Below are positions 26,463 through 35,337 of a stretch of DNA of 64,000 nt, in pieces. This stretch comes from Clostridiaceae bacterium (GTDB lineage: Bacteria; Bacillota; Clostridia; Lachnospirales; Lachnospiraceae). The DNA lies in the NCBI GenBank assembly GCA_910575435.1, contig CAJTGI010000006.1, forward strand, positions 124,001 through 188,000. The letters run 5' to 3'. Position 1 is the first letter of the stretch. Each line of letters begins with the position of its first letter. Below the pieces are notes generated by a model. The model saw nothing but the letters and a program-made list of their open reading frames with translations. It was not told where the DNA came from and searched no databases. The position numbers were made by a program, and so were the translations under genes.

Positions 26463-26645
26463 ATGGATTTTCAGGTTGGAGATGTGATCAAGATGAAGAA
26501 GGCCCATCCCTGCGGGACAAATCAATGGGAAATCACCAGGGTGGGCATGGACTTTCGGATGAAATGCAAGGGATGCGGACACCAGGTAATGCTGCCCAGG
26601 AAGCAGGTAGAGAAGAGTTTTCGGGGAAAATATCCTCCTGATTGA
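26463..26645 (+). CDS. DUF951 family protein
   Basis: This 60-residue protein follows the DUF951 pattern: VGDVIKMKKAHPCGTNQWEI, then a CxxC pair in MKCKGCGHQVMLPR and a basic C-terminus. Small, cytosolic and probably zinc-binding; the role is unknown. RBS AAAGGAG precedes the ATG. In many Bacillota a homologue stands near the origin region. Confidence 0.88.
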   Translation: MDFQVGDVIKMKKAHPCGTNQWEITRVGMDFRMKCKGCGHQVMLPRKQVEKSFRGKYPPD

Positions 26646-26888
26646 TGGCATTTGCATGGAACATTTTTGGAGACGCCGTCTCGGGCAGCAGAGCGCACAT
26701 TTGCCAATTAACAAATGAATACGAATTTAGTTGATTGGAAAGGATTGTAAATATGCGGGATATCTTTTAAAATAATAATAGATGTAACGAAAGCGATAGT
26801 GAATCGCGATTAAGGTGCGGCTAGATGAACGAGATGGAAACATTTTAATGATGGCAGGGCAATTGATTCAGAATGGGAGGTTGTGGAT

Positions 26889-27647
26889 ATGAATGTATCG
26901 GGCATGCTGGAAGGAAAGGTGGCAATCGTAACGGGAGGAACCAGAGGGATTGGCTATGGAATTGTGAAGAAATTTTTGGAAGCCGGTGCGAAGGTGGCAC
27001 TTTTTGGTTCCCGTCAGGAGACGGTGGATCAGGCGATGGGAAAGATTCAGGCGGAAGTGCCTGGCGGGGAAGTTATGGGCCTGCATCCTGCGCTGGGGGA
27101 TTTCCAGGCGGCGGAGCAGGCAATTCAGTCTGTCAGGGAAGCATTTGGCAGAGTGGATATCCTTGTGAACAATGCGGGGATTTCGGCAAGGGAGTCGCTC
27201 TATGACTACAAGCCTGAAGATTTTGAAAAGATTATGTCGCTGAATGTCAGCGCAGTGTTCAACTGCTCCAAGGCTGCGGCAACGATTATGAAAGAACAGG
27301 GGGGCGGCTCCATTGTCAATATCAGCTCGATGGTGAGTATTTACGGACAGCCTGCAGGCTGCGGCTATCCTGCATCCAAGTTTGCCGTGAATGGGCTGAC
27401 GAAGTCTTTGGCTAGAGAGCTGGGGAGGGACCAAATCAGGGTCAATGCCGTGGCTCCCGGCGTTACTAGAACTGATATGGTGGCTGCGCTTCCGGAGGAG
27501 ATGGTGCAGAGGATTTCTTCTACGATTCCTCTGGGCAGAGTGGGCGAGCCGGAGGAGGTTGCCAATGCGGCGTTGTTCCTTGCCAGCGATTTGGCCAGTT
27601 ATGTGACAGGCACCGTTCTTTCTGTGGATGGGGCTACCCAGGTGTAG
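26889..27647 (+). CDS. Short-chain dehydrogenase/reductase (FabG-like)
   Basis: The 252-residue Rossmann protein shows TGGTRGIG (nucleotide binding), NNAG, the catalytic Ser in NISSM and YPASK (Tyr, Lys), and the C-terminal PLGRVGEPEEVANAALFLAS typical of FabG-like SDRs. The presence of GSR after the second strand suggests NADP preference. The substrate is unknown. ATG 26889 is better placed behind GGGAGG than GTG 26883. Followed by its own terminator. Confidence 0.88.
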   Translation: MNVSGMLEGKVAIVTGGTRGIGYGIVKKFLEAGAKVALFGSRQETVDQAMGKIQAEVPGGEVMGLHPALGDFQAAEQAIQSVREAFGRVDILVNNAGISARESLYDYKPEDFEKIMSLNVSAVFNCSKAAATIMKEQGGGSIVNISSMVSIYGQPAGCGYPASKFAVNGLTKSLARELGRDQIRVNAVAPGVTRTDMVAALPEEMVQRISSTIPLGRVGEPEEVANAALFLASDLASYVTGTVLSVDGATQV

Positions 27648-27677
27648 GCTGGAAAATATTCATAGTAACAGTTACTT

Positions 27678-27730
27678 ACTGCCGAAAATGAAAAAATCTA
27701 TTTGTAGACTATTCATTTTCGGTAGTTTTA
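27678..27730 (+). terminator. Terminator behind the SDR gene
   Basis: A 15-bp stem, ACTGCCGAAAATGAA (27678-27692) against TTCATTTTCGGTAGT (27712-27726) with one G-T wobble, is followed by TTTAT. Confidence 0.75.
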
Positions 27731-27819
27731 TGTTATGATTAAGTTTAGTCCTTTTGTTTGGAACAGGTGCCAGGCTTAAGGGAATGAAGGCATAGGCAGC
27801 AACGAGAAAAGAGGTTGAG

Positions 27820-28530
27820 ATGTATACATTTGATAGTAGGGTTCGCTATAGCGAAGTGGGGGAAGATGGCAAGATTACCATCAGCGCGTTGATGGACTAT
27901 ATGCAGGACTGCACGAACTTCCACTCGGAGGATTTGGGTGTGGGATTGGCGTTTCACAAGGAGAAAGCGCTGATGTGGGTGCTGAATTCATGGCAGATTA
28001 TTTTTAACAGGTTCCCTAAAATGGGGGAGAGGATTACTGTCGGGACTCAATCCTACGGCTGCAAGAAGATGATTGGATACCGTAATTTTCTGGTGACTGA
28101 TTCCCAGGGAGAACAGGTTGCCATTGCAAATTCCCTGTGGGTCTTGATTGATTTGAAGCGGGGGAGGCCCATACCGATTGCGCCGGAAATCGGGGATGTG
28201 TATGGCCAGCATGAGCCGCTGGAGATGGCCTATGCCTCGCGGAAGATCTGTGTGCCTGAGGATGGGCAGGTGAAAGAGGGCATCATTGTCCGGGAATATC
28301 ATCTGGACACGAACCATCATGTGAATAACCGCCAATATGTGCAGATCGCCATGGAATTCATAGAAAAGGATGCGGTTGTGAGGGAACTGCGGGTAGAGTA
28401 CAAGAAACAGGCAGTATTGGGGGATGAGATGATTCCCGTGGTATATCAGGTAAGCGAAAAGGAAATGATTATTTTATTGAGGGATGGAGAGGGAAGGCCG
28501 TACGCCACTACCCAATTTTTTCTGGTCTAG
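27820..28530 (+). CDS. Acyl-ACP thioesterase (FatA-like)
   Basis: The 236-residue protein is a double hot-dog thioesterase. The first half has DYMQDCTNFHSEDLGVG and WVLNSWQI; the second has the catalytic-type motif DTNHHVNN. It hydrolyses acyl-ACP to free fatty acid in the cytosol. It is followed 17 bp later by the DUF4358/DHHW/MBOAT genes on the same strand, so it probably belongs to the same operon, an arrangement that could couple acyl supply to surface acylation; that link is inference. Confidence 0.88.
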   Translation: MYTFDSRVRYSEVGEDGKITISALMDYMQDCTNFHSEDLGVGLAFHKEKALMWVLNSWQIIFNRFPKMGERITVGTQSYGCKKMIGYRNFLVTDSQGEQVAIANSLWVLIDLKRGRPIPIAPEIGDVYGQHEPLEMAYASRKICVPEDGQVKEGIIVREYHLDTNHHVNNRQYVQIAMEFIEKDAVVRELRVEYKKQAVLGDEMIPVVYQVSEKEMIILLRDGEGRPYATTQFFLV

Positions 28531-28547
28531 AAAGGTGATAGGGGAAA

Positions 28548-29219
28548 ATGAGCAATAGCATGGATAATAAGAAAATACAGGAAAAGAATCTTTTTGAAGA
28601 TGAGCCTCCGGCGGAGGAGAGCCAGGAGGCAGAAAAATATGGTCAAAATTCCGGATGGAAGCATGGGACTTTTCGATTTTATGCGTGTGCCGTCATGGCA
28701 ATCTTCGTGGCGGCTGCAGCAGGATGGGGATTCTGCCAGCAGGTGCGGGCCATTAATGCGGGGGACCAGCAGAAGAATCAGCTGGTGCTGCCTGGAGAGC
28801 AGGTGGAGGACAATTCTGCCAATGAGGGGAAAACCATTGACGTGGATAAGCTGATAGCGAGGATGCTAGATCGGGTGACTTTCGAGGCGGAATTGACCCC
28901 CTTGGAAGAATCCGTGGCATCAGGCATGATAGATGTGGCGGAGGGGACCGATTTGCGGATTTATATGGGAAATGGGACCTTTTCTGATGAGCTGGTGGTG
29001 ATGACTGCGCTCAGCGAATCGGATGCGAAGCAGAATCAGAAAAGTGTGGAGAATCATCTTTTGGAGATGCAGAAGCAATTCGAGGATTATATTCCCAAAG
29101 AGGCAAAGAAAATTGACAGTGCGGTCAAGGTGCGGTGTGGATGCTATGTGGTTGTGTGCATTTCAAGCGACAGCGATACTGCCAAAAAGACCATAAACGC
29201 TTTTTTTAAGAATAAGTAA
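28548..29219 (+). CDS. DUF4358 domain protein, membrane-anchored
   Basis: The 223-residue protein has a hydrophilic, acidic N-terminus, one membrane segment (CAVMAIFVAAAAGWGFC, about 47-63) and an extracytoplasmic DUF4358 domain with VASGMIDV, YMGNGTFSDELVVMTA and QFEDYIPKEA. DUF4358 proteins usually accompany MBOAT and DHHW proteins in Lachnospiraceae, as here, and are thought to take part in surface-polymer modification. Function unproven. Confidence 0.85.
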   Translation: MSNSMDNKKIQEKNLFEDEPPAEESQEAEKYGQNSGWKHGTFRFYACAVMAIFVAAAAGWGFCQQVRAINAGDQQKNQLVLPGEQVEDNSANEGKTIDVDKLIARMLDRVTFEAELTPLEESVASGMIDVAEGTDLRIYMGNGTFSDELVVMTALSESDAKQNQKSVENHLLEMQKQFEDYIPKEAKKIDSAVKVRCGCYVVVCISSDSDTAKKTINAFFKNK

Positions 29220-29242
29220 TTGATATATTTTGGAGAGAATTC

Positions 29243-30526
29243 ATGAGGAAGAAAAAGGGATACGTGCTGGTCTTGCCGTTGCTTTGCATTTGCGTGGGGG
29301 GCATCGTTCTGTTTCGCCTGGATGCCCGCGGCCAGAGAGGGACATTGGGGGATAAAATCATATATTTCGGTCAGTCTGCCGGGGGATATTCTGCAAAGGC
29401 GCAGGATAATTTAGAGGACTCCCAGGGAGATGGAGGCTGGACGGTATTGGAAAGCGGCAAGGGTTCTTCCTATGAAGCATCTAGGTCTGTGATTGCTGGA
29501 AAGTCTCCTTCCTCCTATCAGGATGCCGAAGGAAATGGGAAAAAGTCCGCCATAGGCGGAGAAACTCTATCTGTGCCAGTATCCACGCCGAAGCCTTCTT
29601 ATCCGCCCATAACTTCTGATGAAAAGGCGTACACATATGATACGGGCACGGTTGTGGTGGGGGATGCGGGCTTTGAAATTTATAATTATGTGAGCAGTGC
29701 GGCAGACAGGTATGCGAAGACGATTAACAAATTGACGAAAACTTTGGACAGCGGGGTGGAGGTATACAATATGCTTGCTCCCACCAGCATGGGGATTACC
29801 TATCCGGATAATAAGAAAAGGCAGCTGCACAGCAGTTCCCAGGAGCTGGCAATGGAAAATATTGAGAAAAAGCTGTCCGGGAGAGAGAATTTTATTCCAT
29901 TGTATGATGTTTTGATGAAGCATCGGCAGGAGTACATTTTCTTTCGCACAGATCACCACTGGACTCAGCTGGGTGCGTATTACGCCTACCAGGCGTTCTG
30001 CCGGGAGAAGGGCATGACGCCCAATCCTTTGAAAGCATATAAGAAGAAAAGTTTTTCTGGATTTCTGGGATCTTTTTATCGGGATTCCAAGCAGAATCAG
30101 AATTTGAAGGCGAAGAAGGATACGATGCAGGCATACTATCCCATGAGCAGGCAGGTGTCCTTGGAATATACGAACACGGAGGGAAAGAAGGGGTATGCGC
30201 CAGTGATTGCGGATGCCCGGAATTACGGGGAGAGCATGAAGTATCTTGCCTATATCGCGGGGGATAATCCCTACACGGTGGTAAAGAACAAAGACAAGCA
30301 TGACGGCACTTCCTGCATTTTGGTGAAGGAGTCCTATGGGAATGCTTTTGTGCCCTTTTTGGTTGACCATTACGAGACGATTTACGTGATTGACTATCGA
30401 TATTGGGAGGGGGAGCTTTCCTCCTTCGTGAAGAGCAAGCGGGCGAAAGAAGTGATCGTGCTAAATAATATTTCCATGACAAGAAGTTCTTATCTAGTAG
30501 GAAAGCTGGCGCAGATTATTTCATAA
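29243..30526 (+). CDS. DHHW family protein (AlgX/AlgJ-like)
   Basis: The 427-residue protein has an N-terminal membrane anchor (YVLVLPLLCICVGGIVLF), a low-complexity region of about 100 residues, and a SGNH-like domain containing FFRTDHHWTQLGAYYAY and, further on, ILVKESYGNAFVPFL with the late Ser/Asn. DHHW/AlgJ-type proteins transfer acyl groups onto exopolysaccharides together with an MBOAT protein, outside the membrane. RBS GGAGAG lies before the ATG. Confidence 0.88.
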   Translation: MRKKKGYVLVLPLLCICVGGIVLFRLDARGQRGTLGDKIIYFGQSAGGYSAKAQDNLEDSQGDGGWTVLESGKGSSYEASRSVIAGKSPSSYQDAEGNGKKSAIGGETLSVPVSTPKPSYPPITSDEKAYTYDTGTVVVGDAGFEIYNYVSSAADRYAKTINKLTKTLDSGVEVYNMLAPTSMGITYPDNKKRQLHSSSQELAMENIEKKLSGRENFIPLYDVLMKHRQEYIFFRTDHHWTQLGAYYAYQAFCREKGMTPNPLKAYKKKSFSGFLGSFYRDSKQNQNLKAKKDTMQAYYPMSRQVSLEYTNTEGKKGYAPVIADARNYGESMKYLAYIAGDNPYTVVKNKDKHDGTSCILVKESYGNAFVPFLVDHYETIYVIDYRYWEGELSSFVKSKRAKEVIVLNNISMTRSSYLVGKLAQIIS

Positions 30527-30567
30527 ATGGTTGCTGTGGTTCGCTATCGCAAATTGAAAGGTGCAAA

Positions 30568-32013
30568 ATGGTTTTTAGTAGTTTAGTTTTTTTGTGTTTG
30601 TTTTTGCCCGGGGTGCTGCTGCTGTATGCCCTGTGCCCTAGAAGATGCAGGAACCTGCTGTTGCTGGCCGCCAGTCTTTTGTTCTACGCCTGGGGCGAGC
30701 CGAAGTATATTGCGGTCATGATGTTTTCTACGGTCTTTGACTATGCGAATGGCAGATGGATACAATATTTTGAAAATAAAAATAATCCCCTGGGGAAAAA
30801 GTGGATTTTGTTCCTTTCAGTGGCAGGCAACCTGGGGATACTATTCGTGTTTAAATATACGGATTTCCTCCTAGGAACTTGGAATGGGCTGACTAGTTCC
30901 CAGCTGGAGCTTCTGGGTCTGGCCTTGCCCATTGGCATTTCTTTTTATACCTTTCAAACCATGTCCTATACCATAGACGTATACCGGGGGCAGGTGAAGG
31001 CGCAGAAGAATTTGATTGCCTTTGCCATGTACGTGAGCATGTTCCCCCAGCTAATTGCAGGGCCCATCGTGCGATACAAATATATTGAAAAGCAGGTGAA
31101 AGAGCGGCAGGTACTGCCTCAGGCGTGGGTGTCTGGCATGCAGCGGTTTCTGATTGGGCTTGGGAAAAAGGTGGTTTTTGCCAATCAGATGGGACTGCTC
31201 TGGCAGGAAATTTCAGGAGCGGACTTGCAGCAGTTCAGTATGGGAGGGGCGTGGCTGGGAGCCATTGCCTATACTTTTGAAATCTATTTTGACTTCTCCG
31301 GCTATTCGGATATGGCCATTGGCCTGGGGCAGATGTTTGGGTTTCGCTACCCGGAAAATTTCAATTATCCTTACGAGGCAAAGAATATCACGGATTTCTG
31401 GCGGAAATGGCACATTACCCTGGGCCAGTGGTTTCGGGAGTATGTATATATCCCTCTGGGTGGCAACAGGAAAGGTCTTTCCAGGCAGATGGCAAATCTT
31501 TTCGTGGTTTGGATATTGACGGGAATCTGGCATGGAGCCAGTTGGAACTTTGCCTTGTGGGGGCTGTATTTTGCCGTTCTGCTGATTGTGGAAAAGATGT
31601 TCTTGCTCAGGGAAATGGAGCGCTGGAAAGGATTTTTCCAGCATCTGTATGGAAAATTCTTTATTGTGCTGGGATGGGTAATCTTTGCGGTGGAGGATTT
31701 CGGAGAATTGGGTGCTTATCTCAAGGCCATGTTTGGCATGGGCGGGAGCCTTTGGAATCAGACGGCGGCATACCAGTGGAGAAATTATTGGTTTTTCTTG
31801 CTTATACTGGCATTTGCGTCCACTAGGGGCTATCGGAGAATATATCGGAAAATCCGTCGGCATCTTTTGCGCTCGGAACCAGAGTTTGCTGTTAGGAAAG
31901 GCAACCAGCTGCTGTTTTTCTGCTATAGTCTGTACACGCTGCTGGTGCTGCTGGCGAGTTTGGGCATGCTGGTTAGCGGTTCCTATAATCCCTTCCTGTA
32001 CTTCCGCTTTTAG
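30568..32013 (+). CDS. MBOAT family O-acyltransferase (AlgI/DltB-like)
   Basis: The 481-residue protein has about ten membrane segments and AlgI-type signatures: FYTFQTMSYTIDVYRG, MFPQLIAGPIVRY, FDFSGYSDMAIGLGQMFG, FWRKWHITLGQWFREYVYIPL and GIWHGASWNF with the catalytic His. MBOAT proteins carry acyl groups across the membrane to be placed on wall or capsule polymers. It stands between two DHHW genes (gaps 41 and 13 bp), which are its likely partners. Confidence 0.93.
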   Translation: MVFSSLVFLCLFLPGVLLLYALCPRRCRNLLLLAASLLFYAWGEPKYIAVMMFSTVFDYANGRWIQYFENKNNPLGKKWILFLSVAGNLGILFVFKYTDFLLGTWNGLTSSQLELLGLALPIGISFYTFQTMSYTIDVYRGQVKAQKNLIAFAMYVSMFPQLIAGPIVRYKYIEKQVKERQVLPQAWVSGMQRFLIGLGKKVVFANQMGLLWQEISGADLQQFSMGGAWLGAIAYTFEIYFDFSGYSDMAIGLGQMFGFRYPENFNYPYEAKNITDFWRKWHITLGQWFREYVYIPLGGNRKGLSRQMANLFVVWILTGIWHGASWNFALWGLYFAVLLIVEKMFLLREMERWKGFFQHLYGKFFIVLGWVIFAVEDFGELGAYLKAMFGMGGSLWNQTAAYQWRNYWFFLLILAFASTRGYRRIYRKIRRHLLRSEPEFAVRKGNQLLFFCYSLYTLLVLLASLGMLVSGSYNPFLYFRF

Positions 32014-32026
32014 AATGGAGAGATCA

Positions 32027-33148
32027 ATGAAAAAAGGATATTTATATTGCTATATGGTGCTGGTATTGTTCCTTTTGGGAGGCTTTGGCCTTTTGTCCCT
32101 CTTTTCTCCGGCACGAGCCTACTCAGACAATGAAAATCGCTATCTGGAAGGATACCCTTCTTTTTCGCTAAGGGAATGTTTGGATAGGACTTTTCAGGAT
32201 CATTTCTCAGCGGCTTTCAGCGACCAGTTTGCCGGGAGGGATGTCTGGATGAGGACATCTACCCAGGTGAAGAAAATGGCTGGCTTTCGAGATATCTCTG
32301 ACGTATATCTGGGGAAGGATGGATATTATTTTGCCAAGACTACCCAGGATGACATTGATCAGAAGCGATATCTCAAGAATCTGCGCTATGCAGAGTATCT
32401 GGGGGAAGTTTTGGGAGAGGGGGCGAGTTTGCTGCTGGCCCCATCCCCTGGGGAAATCCTTCGTGGGAAATTGCCGGAGGGAGCGCCATATTATGACGGG
32501 GATGCTATGACGAAGATGGCGAATGCTGTCATGAAGAAGACGAAATATATTGATACCCGCTCGTCGCTGAGGGAATATGCCAAGCAGAACCAGGTGTATT
32601 TCCGTACGGATCATCACTGGACGGCCTTGGGGGCGTATGCCGCCTATAGCACTTACTGCGTGGAGAATAAGCTGGAGCAGCACACCTATGGGTATTTTGA
32701 TGTGAAGCGCATCTCTGATTCCTTTTTGGGGAGCATGTATTCAAAGATCCTTGATCCCATGGCGGAGGAGGATGACCTATACGCGGCCGCCAATACGCCT
32801 CAGGCAGAGGTGGTATGCGATGGTCAGAAGAGGCAGGGCATCTATGATGTGGAGCAGCTGATGAAGAAGGACAAATATGCTTATTTCTTCGGTGGCAATT
32901 ATGGCGAAGTGCGTATCAAGAGCCATGTGGATAGCAAGAAGAAGATGCTGGTGGCGAAGGATTCTTATGCTAATTGCTTCGTCCCTTATCTGATGGAAGA
33001 TTATGGGGAGATTGTCATGATTGATTTGCGGTATTATAAGAAGTCTGTACAAAAACTGCTGCGAGAAGAGCAGTTTGACAACGTGCTGGTTCTCTATGAG
33101 ATGAGCAATTTTGCCCAGGATACCAATTTATATAAGTTGGTGCATTAA
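32027..33148 (+). CDS. DHHW family protein, second copy
   Basis: The 373-residue protein has an N-terminal membrane segment (MVLVLFLLGGFGLLSLF), the DNENRYLEGYPSFSL segment typical of the family, and YFRTDHHWTALGAYAAY, then MLVAKDSYANCFVPYL. It is a divergent paralogue of the 29243 product without the low-complexity spacer. ATG 32027 is used because GGAGAG precedes it; the frame also allows ATG 32015. Probably acts with the MBOAT protein on a surface polymer. Confidence 0.88.
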   Translation: MKKGYLYCYMVLVLFLLGGFGLLSLFSPARAYSDNENRYLEGYPSFSLRECLDRTFQDHFSAAFSDQFAGRDVWMRTSTQVKKMAGFRDISDVYLGKDGYYFAKTTQDDIDQKRYLKNLRYAEYLGEVLGEGASLLLAPSPGEILRGKLPEGAPYYDGDAMTKMANAVMKKTKYIDTRSSLREYAKQNQVYFRTDHHWTALGAYAAYSTYCVENKLEQHTYGYFDVKRISDSFLGSMYSKILDPMAEEDDLYAAANTPQAEVVCDGQKRQGIYDVEQLMKKDKYAYFFGGNYGEVRIKSHVDSKKKMLVAKDSYANCFVPYLMEDYGEIVMIDLRYYKKSVQKLLREEQFDNVLVLYEMSNFAQDTNLYKLVH

Positions 33149-33165
33149 TGTTACTATTCACAGTC

Positions 33166-33228
33166 ATTTCTAGAAAAAGAACAGAATCGTTGTGCTTGCA
33201 CATAAGATTCTGGCTATTTTCTAGAAAT
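33166..33228. repeat. 63-bp three-segment inverted repeat
   Basis: ATTTCTAGAAAA (33166-33177) pairs with TTTTCTAGAAAT (33217-33228); inside, CAGAATC (33182-33188) pairs with GATTCTG (33206-33212), and TGTGC with GCACA around a 2-nt loop. There is no T-tract behind it. It lies between the acylation operon and the carboxypeptidase and could be a transcript-end or processing structure. Confidence 0.6.
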
Positions 33229-33365
33229 TAGATGTGGAAGCTGTTCATCCTTTCATAAGATAGCCAAACTTGCTTGCCTTGAGGGCGTTCTATATGATAT
33301 GATAAAATGTGATGCATACAAACACGTCCGGCGCGGCATTTTCCGGACAGGAAATGGAGAGTACG

Positions 33366-35024
33366 ATGAAAAGATATAGATTATTGGGGATGTTGTTAGC
33401 GGTGGGATTGTTTGTATCCGCTTTTTCAGAGATAAAGGTTTCTGCTGCGGGCAAATGGCCCACAGGACCGAAGAAGAATTTTGCCTGTGAGTCTGCCATT
33501 GTCATGGAACTGTCCACGGGTACGATTCTGTATGAAAAGAATATGCATAAAAAACGCTATCCTGCCAGTATCACAAAGATACTGACTGCGATGCTGACGG
33601 CAGAGAATCTGGCGATGAATGACGTTATTACTTTTTCCGAGGAAGCGGTCTTTGGCATTGAGCCGGGCAGTTCTACGGTGTATTCCGAAGTGGGGGAGAA
33701 GATGACTGTGGAGCAGTGCATGTACGCCATTATGTTGGAGTCTGCCAATGAGGTGTGCCTGGCGGTGGGGGAACAGATTGCCGGATCCATCAGCAAATTT
33801 GTGGACATGATGAATCGGCGGGTGAAGGAACTGGGCCTGAAGGATACTCATTTTAATAATCCGAATGGCTTGCCTGACCCTAAGCATTATACTTCTGCCC
33901 ATGACATGGCGGTAATTACCAGGGCGGCCATGAAAAACAGCACTTTTCGCAAGGTCTGGAATACGAAAAACTATACGTGCGCTAAAACTAATAAGCATAA
34001 GTCTGACCGCTATTGGCTGAACCATCACGAGATGCTTTCCGGGAGAAAGTATCCGAAATATATCTACAAGTATGCCATTGGGGGAAAGACTGGCTACACC
34101 AGCGTGGCAGGAAGCACTCTGGTGACCTGCGCCCAGAAGGATGGCATGGAATTGGTTTGCGTCATTATGAAGTCCGTAAGTCCGGATGGAGGGCGGGAGC
34201 CAAATGAGTATACGGATACTACTAGGCTTTTGAACTTTGGGTTTGAGAAGTTTAAGAAATATACAGTGGGAGAAGAGGAAACAGAACTGGGAGAGGGTCT
34301 GTTTAATAATTATGGAAGTTATTTTGACCAGAGTGAATCTCCTCTGCATTTAGGGGGGGAGTCGGCAGTGGTGCTGCCCAAGAAGGCAGATTTTAACGAG
34401 GCTCAGCAGAAGATTACCTATGACAAGAACGTTAAGATTGGCGATGGGGATAATGTAATTGGAAGGGTAACCTACACTTACGAGGGGAAGACAGTGGGAT
34501 CTACGGATATCATTTATACCAAGGCGGAGAAGCAGGCGGACAAGCAATTGGACGAGGCCTCCAAGAAGATGGTGGACAGCGAGATTCAGGAATTGGAAGA
34601 GACGAGGAAAGCGGATGCCAAGAAGGCAAATTATATGAAAAAAATAAAAAATGGGTTGGCGACTTTTTTTGGCTACCCGGCAGTGCGCGGGATACTTGTG
34701 CTTTTGCTTCTGACATTGCTGGCGTTCGGAGGCGTGGCAGCGGTAAAGCATGTGAAATTGCCTAGATTGCAGGATATCAGGCGCAGAAGCAAGATTTCGG
34801 GCGGATATCGGAGCCGCAGGGGGCGCCGGGCTAATGCTAGGCGGGAACGGGCGGCCAGAAGAGGCAGTACGGCTTCCTTGGATAGAAGGAGTCGGCGAGG
34901 CAGGAGAAGAAAGGCGAGCAATGCGCCTGCTCCGGCCAGGGAGAAAAAGAGCAAGGGATTGCGCTATTACAAGAAACATAAAAATACGAGGGAAAGCTTT
35001 GGGAAGAATTTCTTTGACTTTTAG
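33366..35024 (+). CDS. D-alanyl-D-alanine carboxypeptidase (DacF-like) with basic C-terminal tail
   Basis: The 552-residue protein has a Sec signal (LLGMLLAVGLFVSAFSEIKVSA), then the S11 peptidase domain: SxxK in PASITKI, SxN in LESANEV, KTG in GGKTGYTS. It trims D-Ala from peptidoglycan pentapeptides outside the membrane. Unlike standard DacF, a linker is followed by a membrane segment (GILVLLLLTLLAFGGVAAV) and about 90 residues very rich in Arg and Lys, predicted cytosolic. ATG 33366 is the start; GGAGAG stands 5 nt upstream. It is convergent with tRNA-Arg. Confidence 0.9.
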   Translation: MKRYRLLGMLLAVGLFVSAFSEIKVSAAGKWPTGPKKNFACESAIVMELSTGTILYEKNMHKKRYPASITKILTAMLTAENLAMNDVITFSEEAVFGIEPGSSTVYSEVGEKMTVEQCMYAIMLESANEVCLAVGEQIAGSISKFVDMMNRRVKELGLKDTHFNNPNGLPDPKHYTSAHDMAVITRAAMKNSTFRKVWNTKNYTCAKTNKHKSDRYWLNHHEMLSGRKYPKYIYKYAIGGKTGYTSVAGSTLVTCAQKDGMELVCVIMKSVSPDGGREPNEYTDTTRLLNFGFEKFKKYTVGEEETELGEGLFNNYGSYFDQSESPLHLGGESAVVLPKKADFNEAQQKITYDKNVKIGDGDNVIGRVTYTYEGKTVGSTDIIYTKAEKQADKQLDEASKKMVDSEIQELEETRKADAKKANYMKKIKNGLATFFGYPAVRGILVLLLLTLLAFGGVAAVKHVKLPRLQDIRRRSKISGGYRSRRGRRANARRERAARRGSTASLDRRSRRGRRRKASNAPAPAREKKSKGLRYYKKHKNTRESFGKNFFDF

Positions 35025-35038
35025 AGAAAATAAAAAAG

Positions 35039-35112
35039 CGTCTCCGAGGTGATTCGAACACCCGACCTACCGCTTAGGAGGCGGTCGCTCTATCCAGCTG
35101 AGCTACGGAGAC
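35039..35112 (-). tRNA. tRNA-Arg (anticodon CCT)
   Basis: A 74-nt tRNA on the minus strand: acceptor stem GTCTCCG/CGGAGAC with discriminator G, D-arm GCTCAGCTGGATAGAGC, anticodon loop CTCCTAA giving CCT, T-arm loop TTCGAAT. CCA is not encoded. A T-rich tail (CTTTTTTATTTT) follows. It would read AGG. Confidence 0.94.
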
Positions 35113-35159
35113 ATTTGTGCATGCTTTGGTCTGTATGACGGTGGTTGCACATCTAGGCA

Positions 35160-35189
35160 AGTATACCACAGTTTTATAAAATGTGTCAA
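35160..35189 (-). promoter_or_regulatory. Promoter of tRNA-Arg
   Basis: On the minus strand TTGACA (35184-35189) and TATACT (35160-35165) are 18 bp apart, about 48 bp before the tRNA 5' end. Confidence 0.85.
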
Positions 35190-35337
35190 GAGGAAAATTG
35201 CGAGTTTGATGATAGGGCAAAAAAGAGGAATATTTTATATGGCGAGGTATGTTCGCAAAAGCAAGCGGAGATTTTCTTTACAAATATTGTGCCTGCGGCA
35301 TAGAGTTTGCAGGTAACGGAAAGGCATGGGGATTAAT

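Noticed and set aside
29567-30370. Long antisense frame opposite the first DHHW gene
   Set aside because: Codon bias and start context are those of a shadow; the DHHW motif is clearly on the plus strand.
35239-35316. 25-codon basic frame before clpX
   Set aside because: The ribosome site is weak, the peptide is a plain Arg/Lys-rich string, and no conserved feature supports it.
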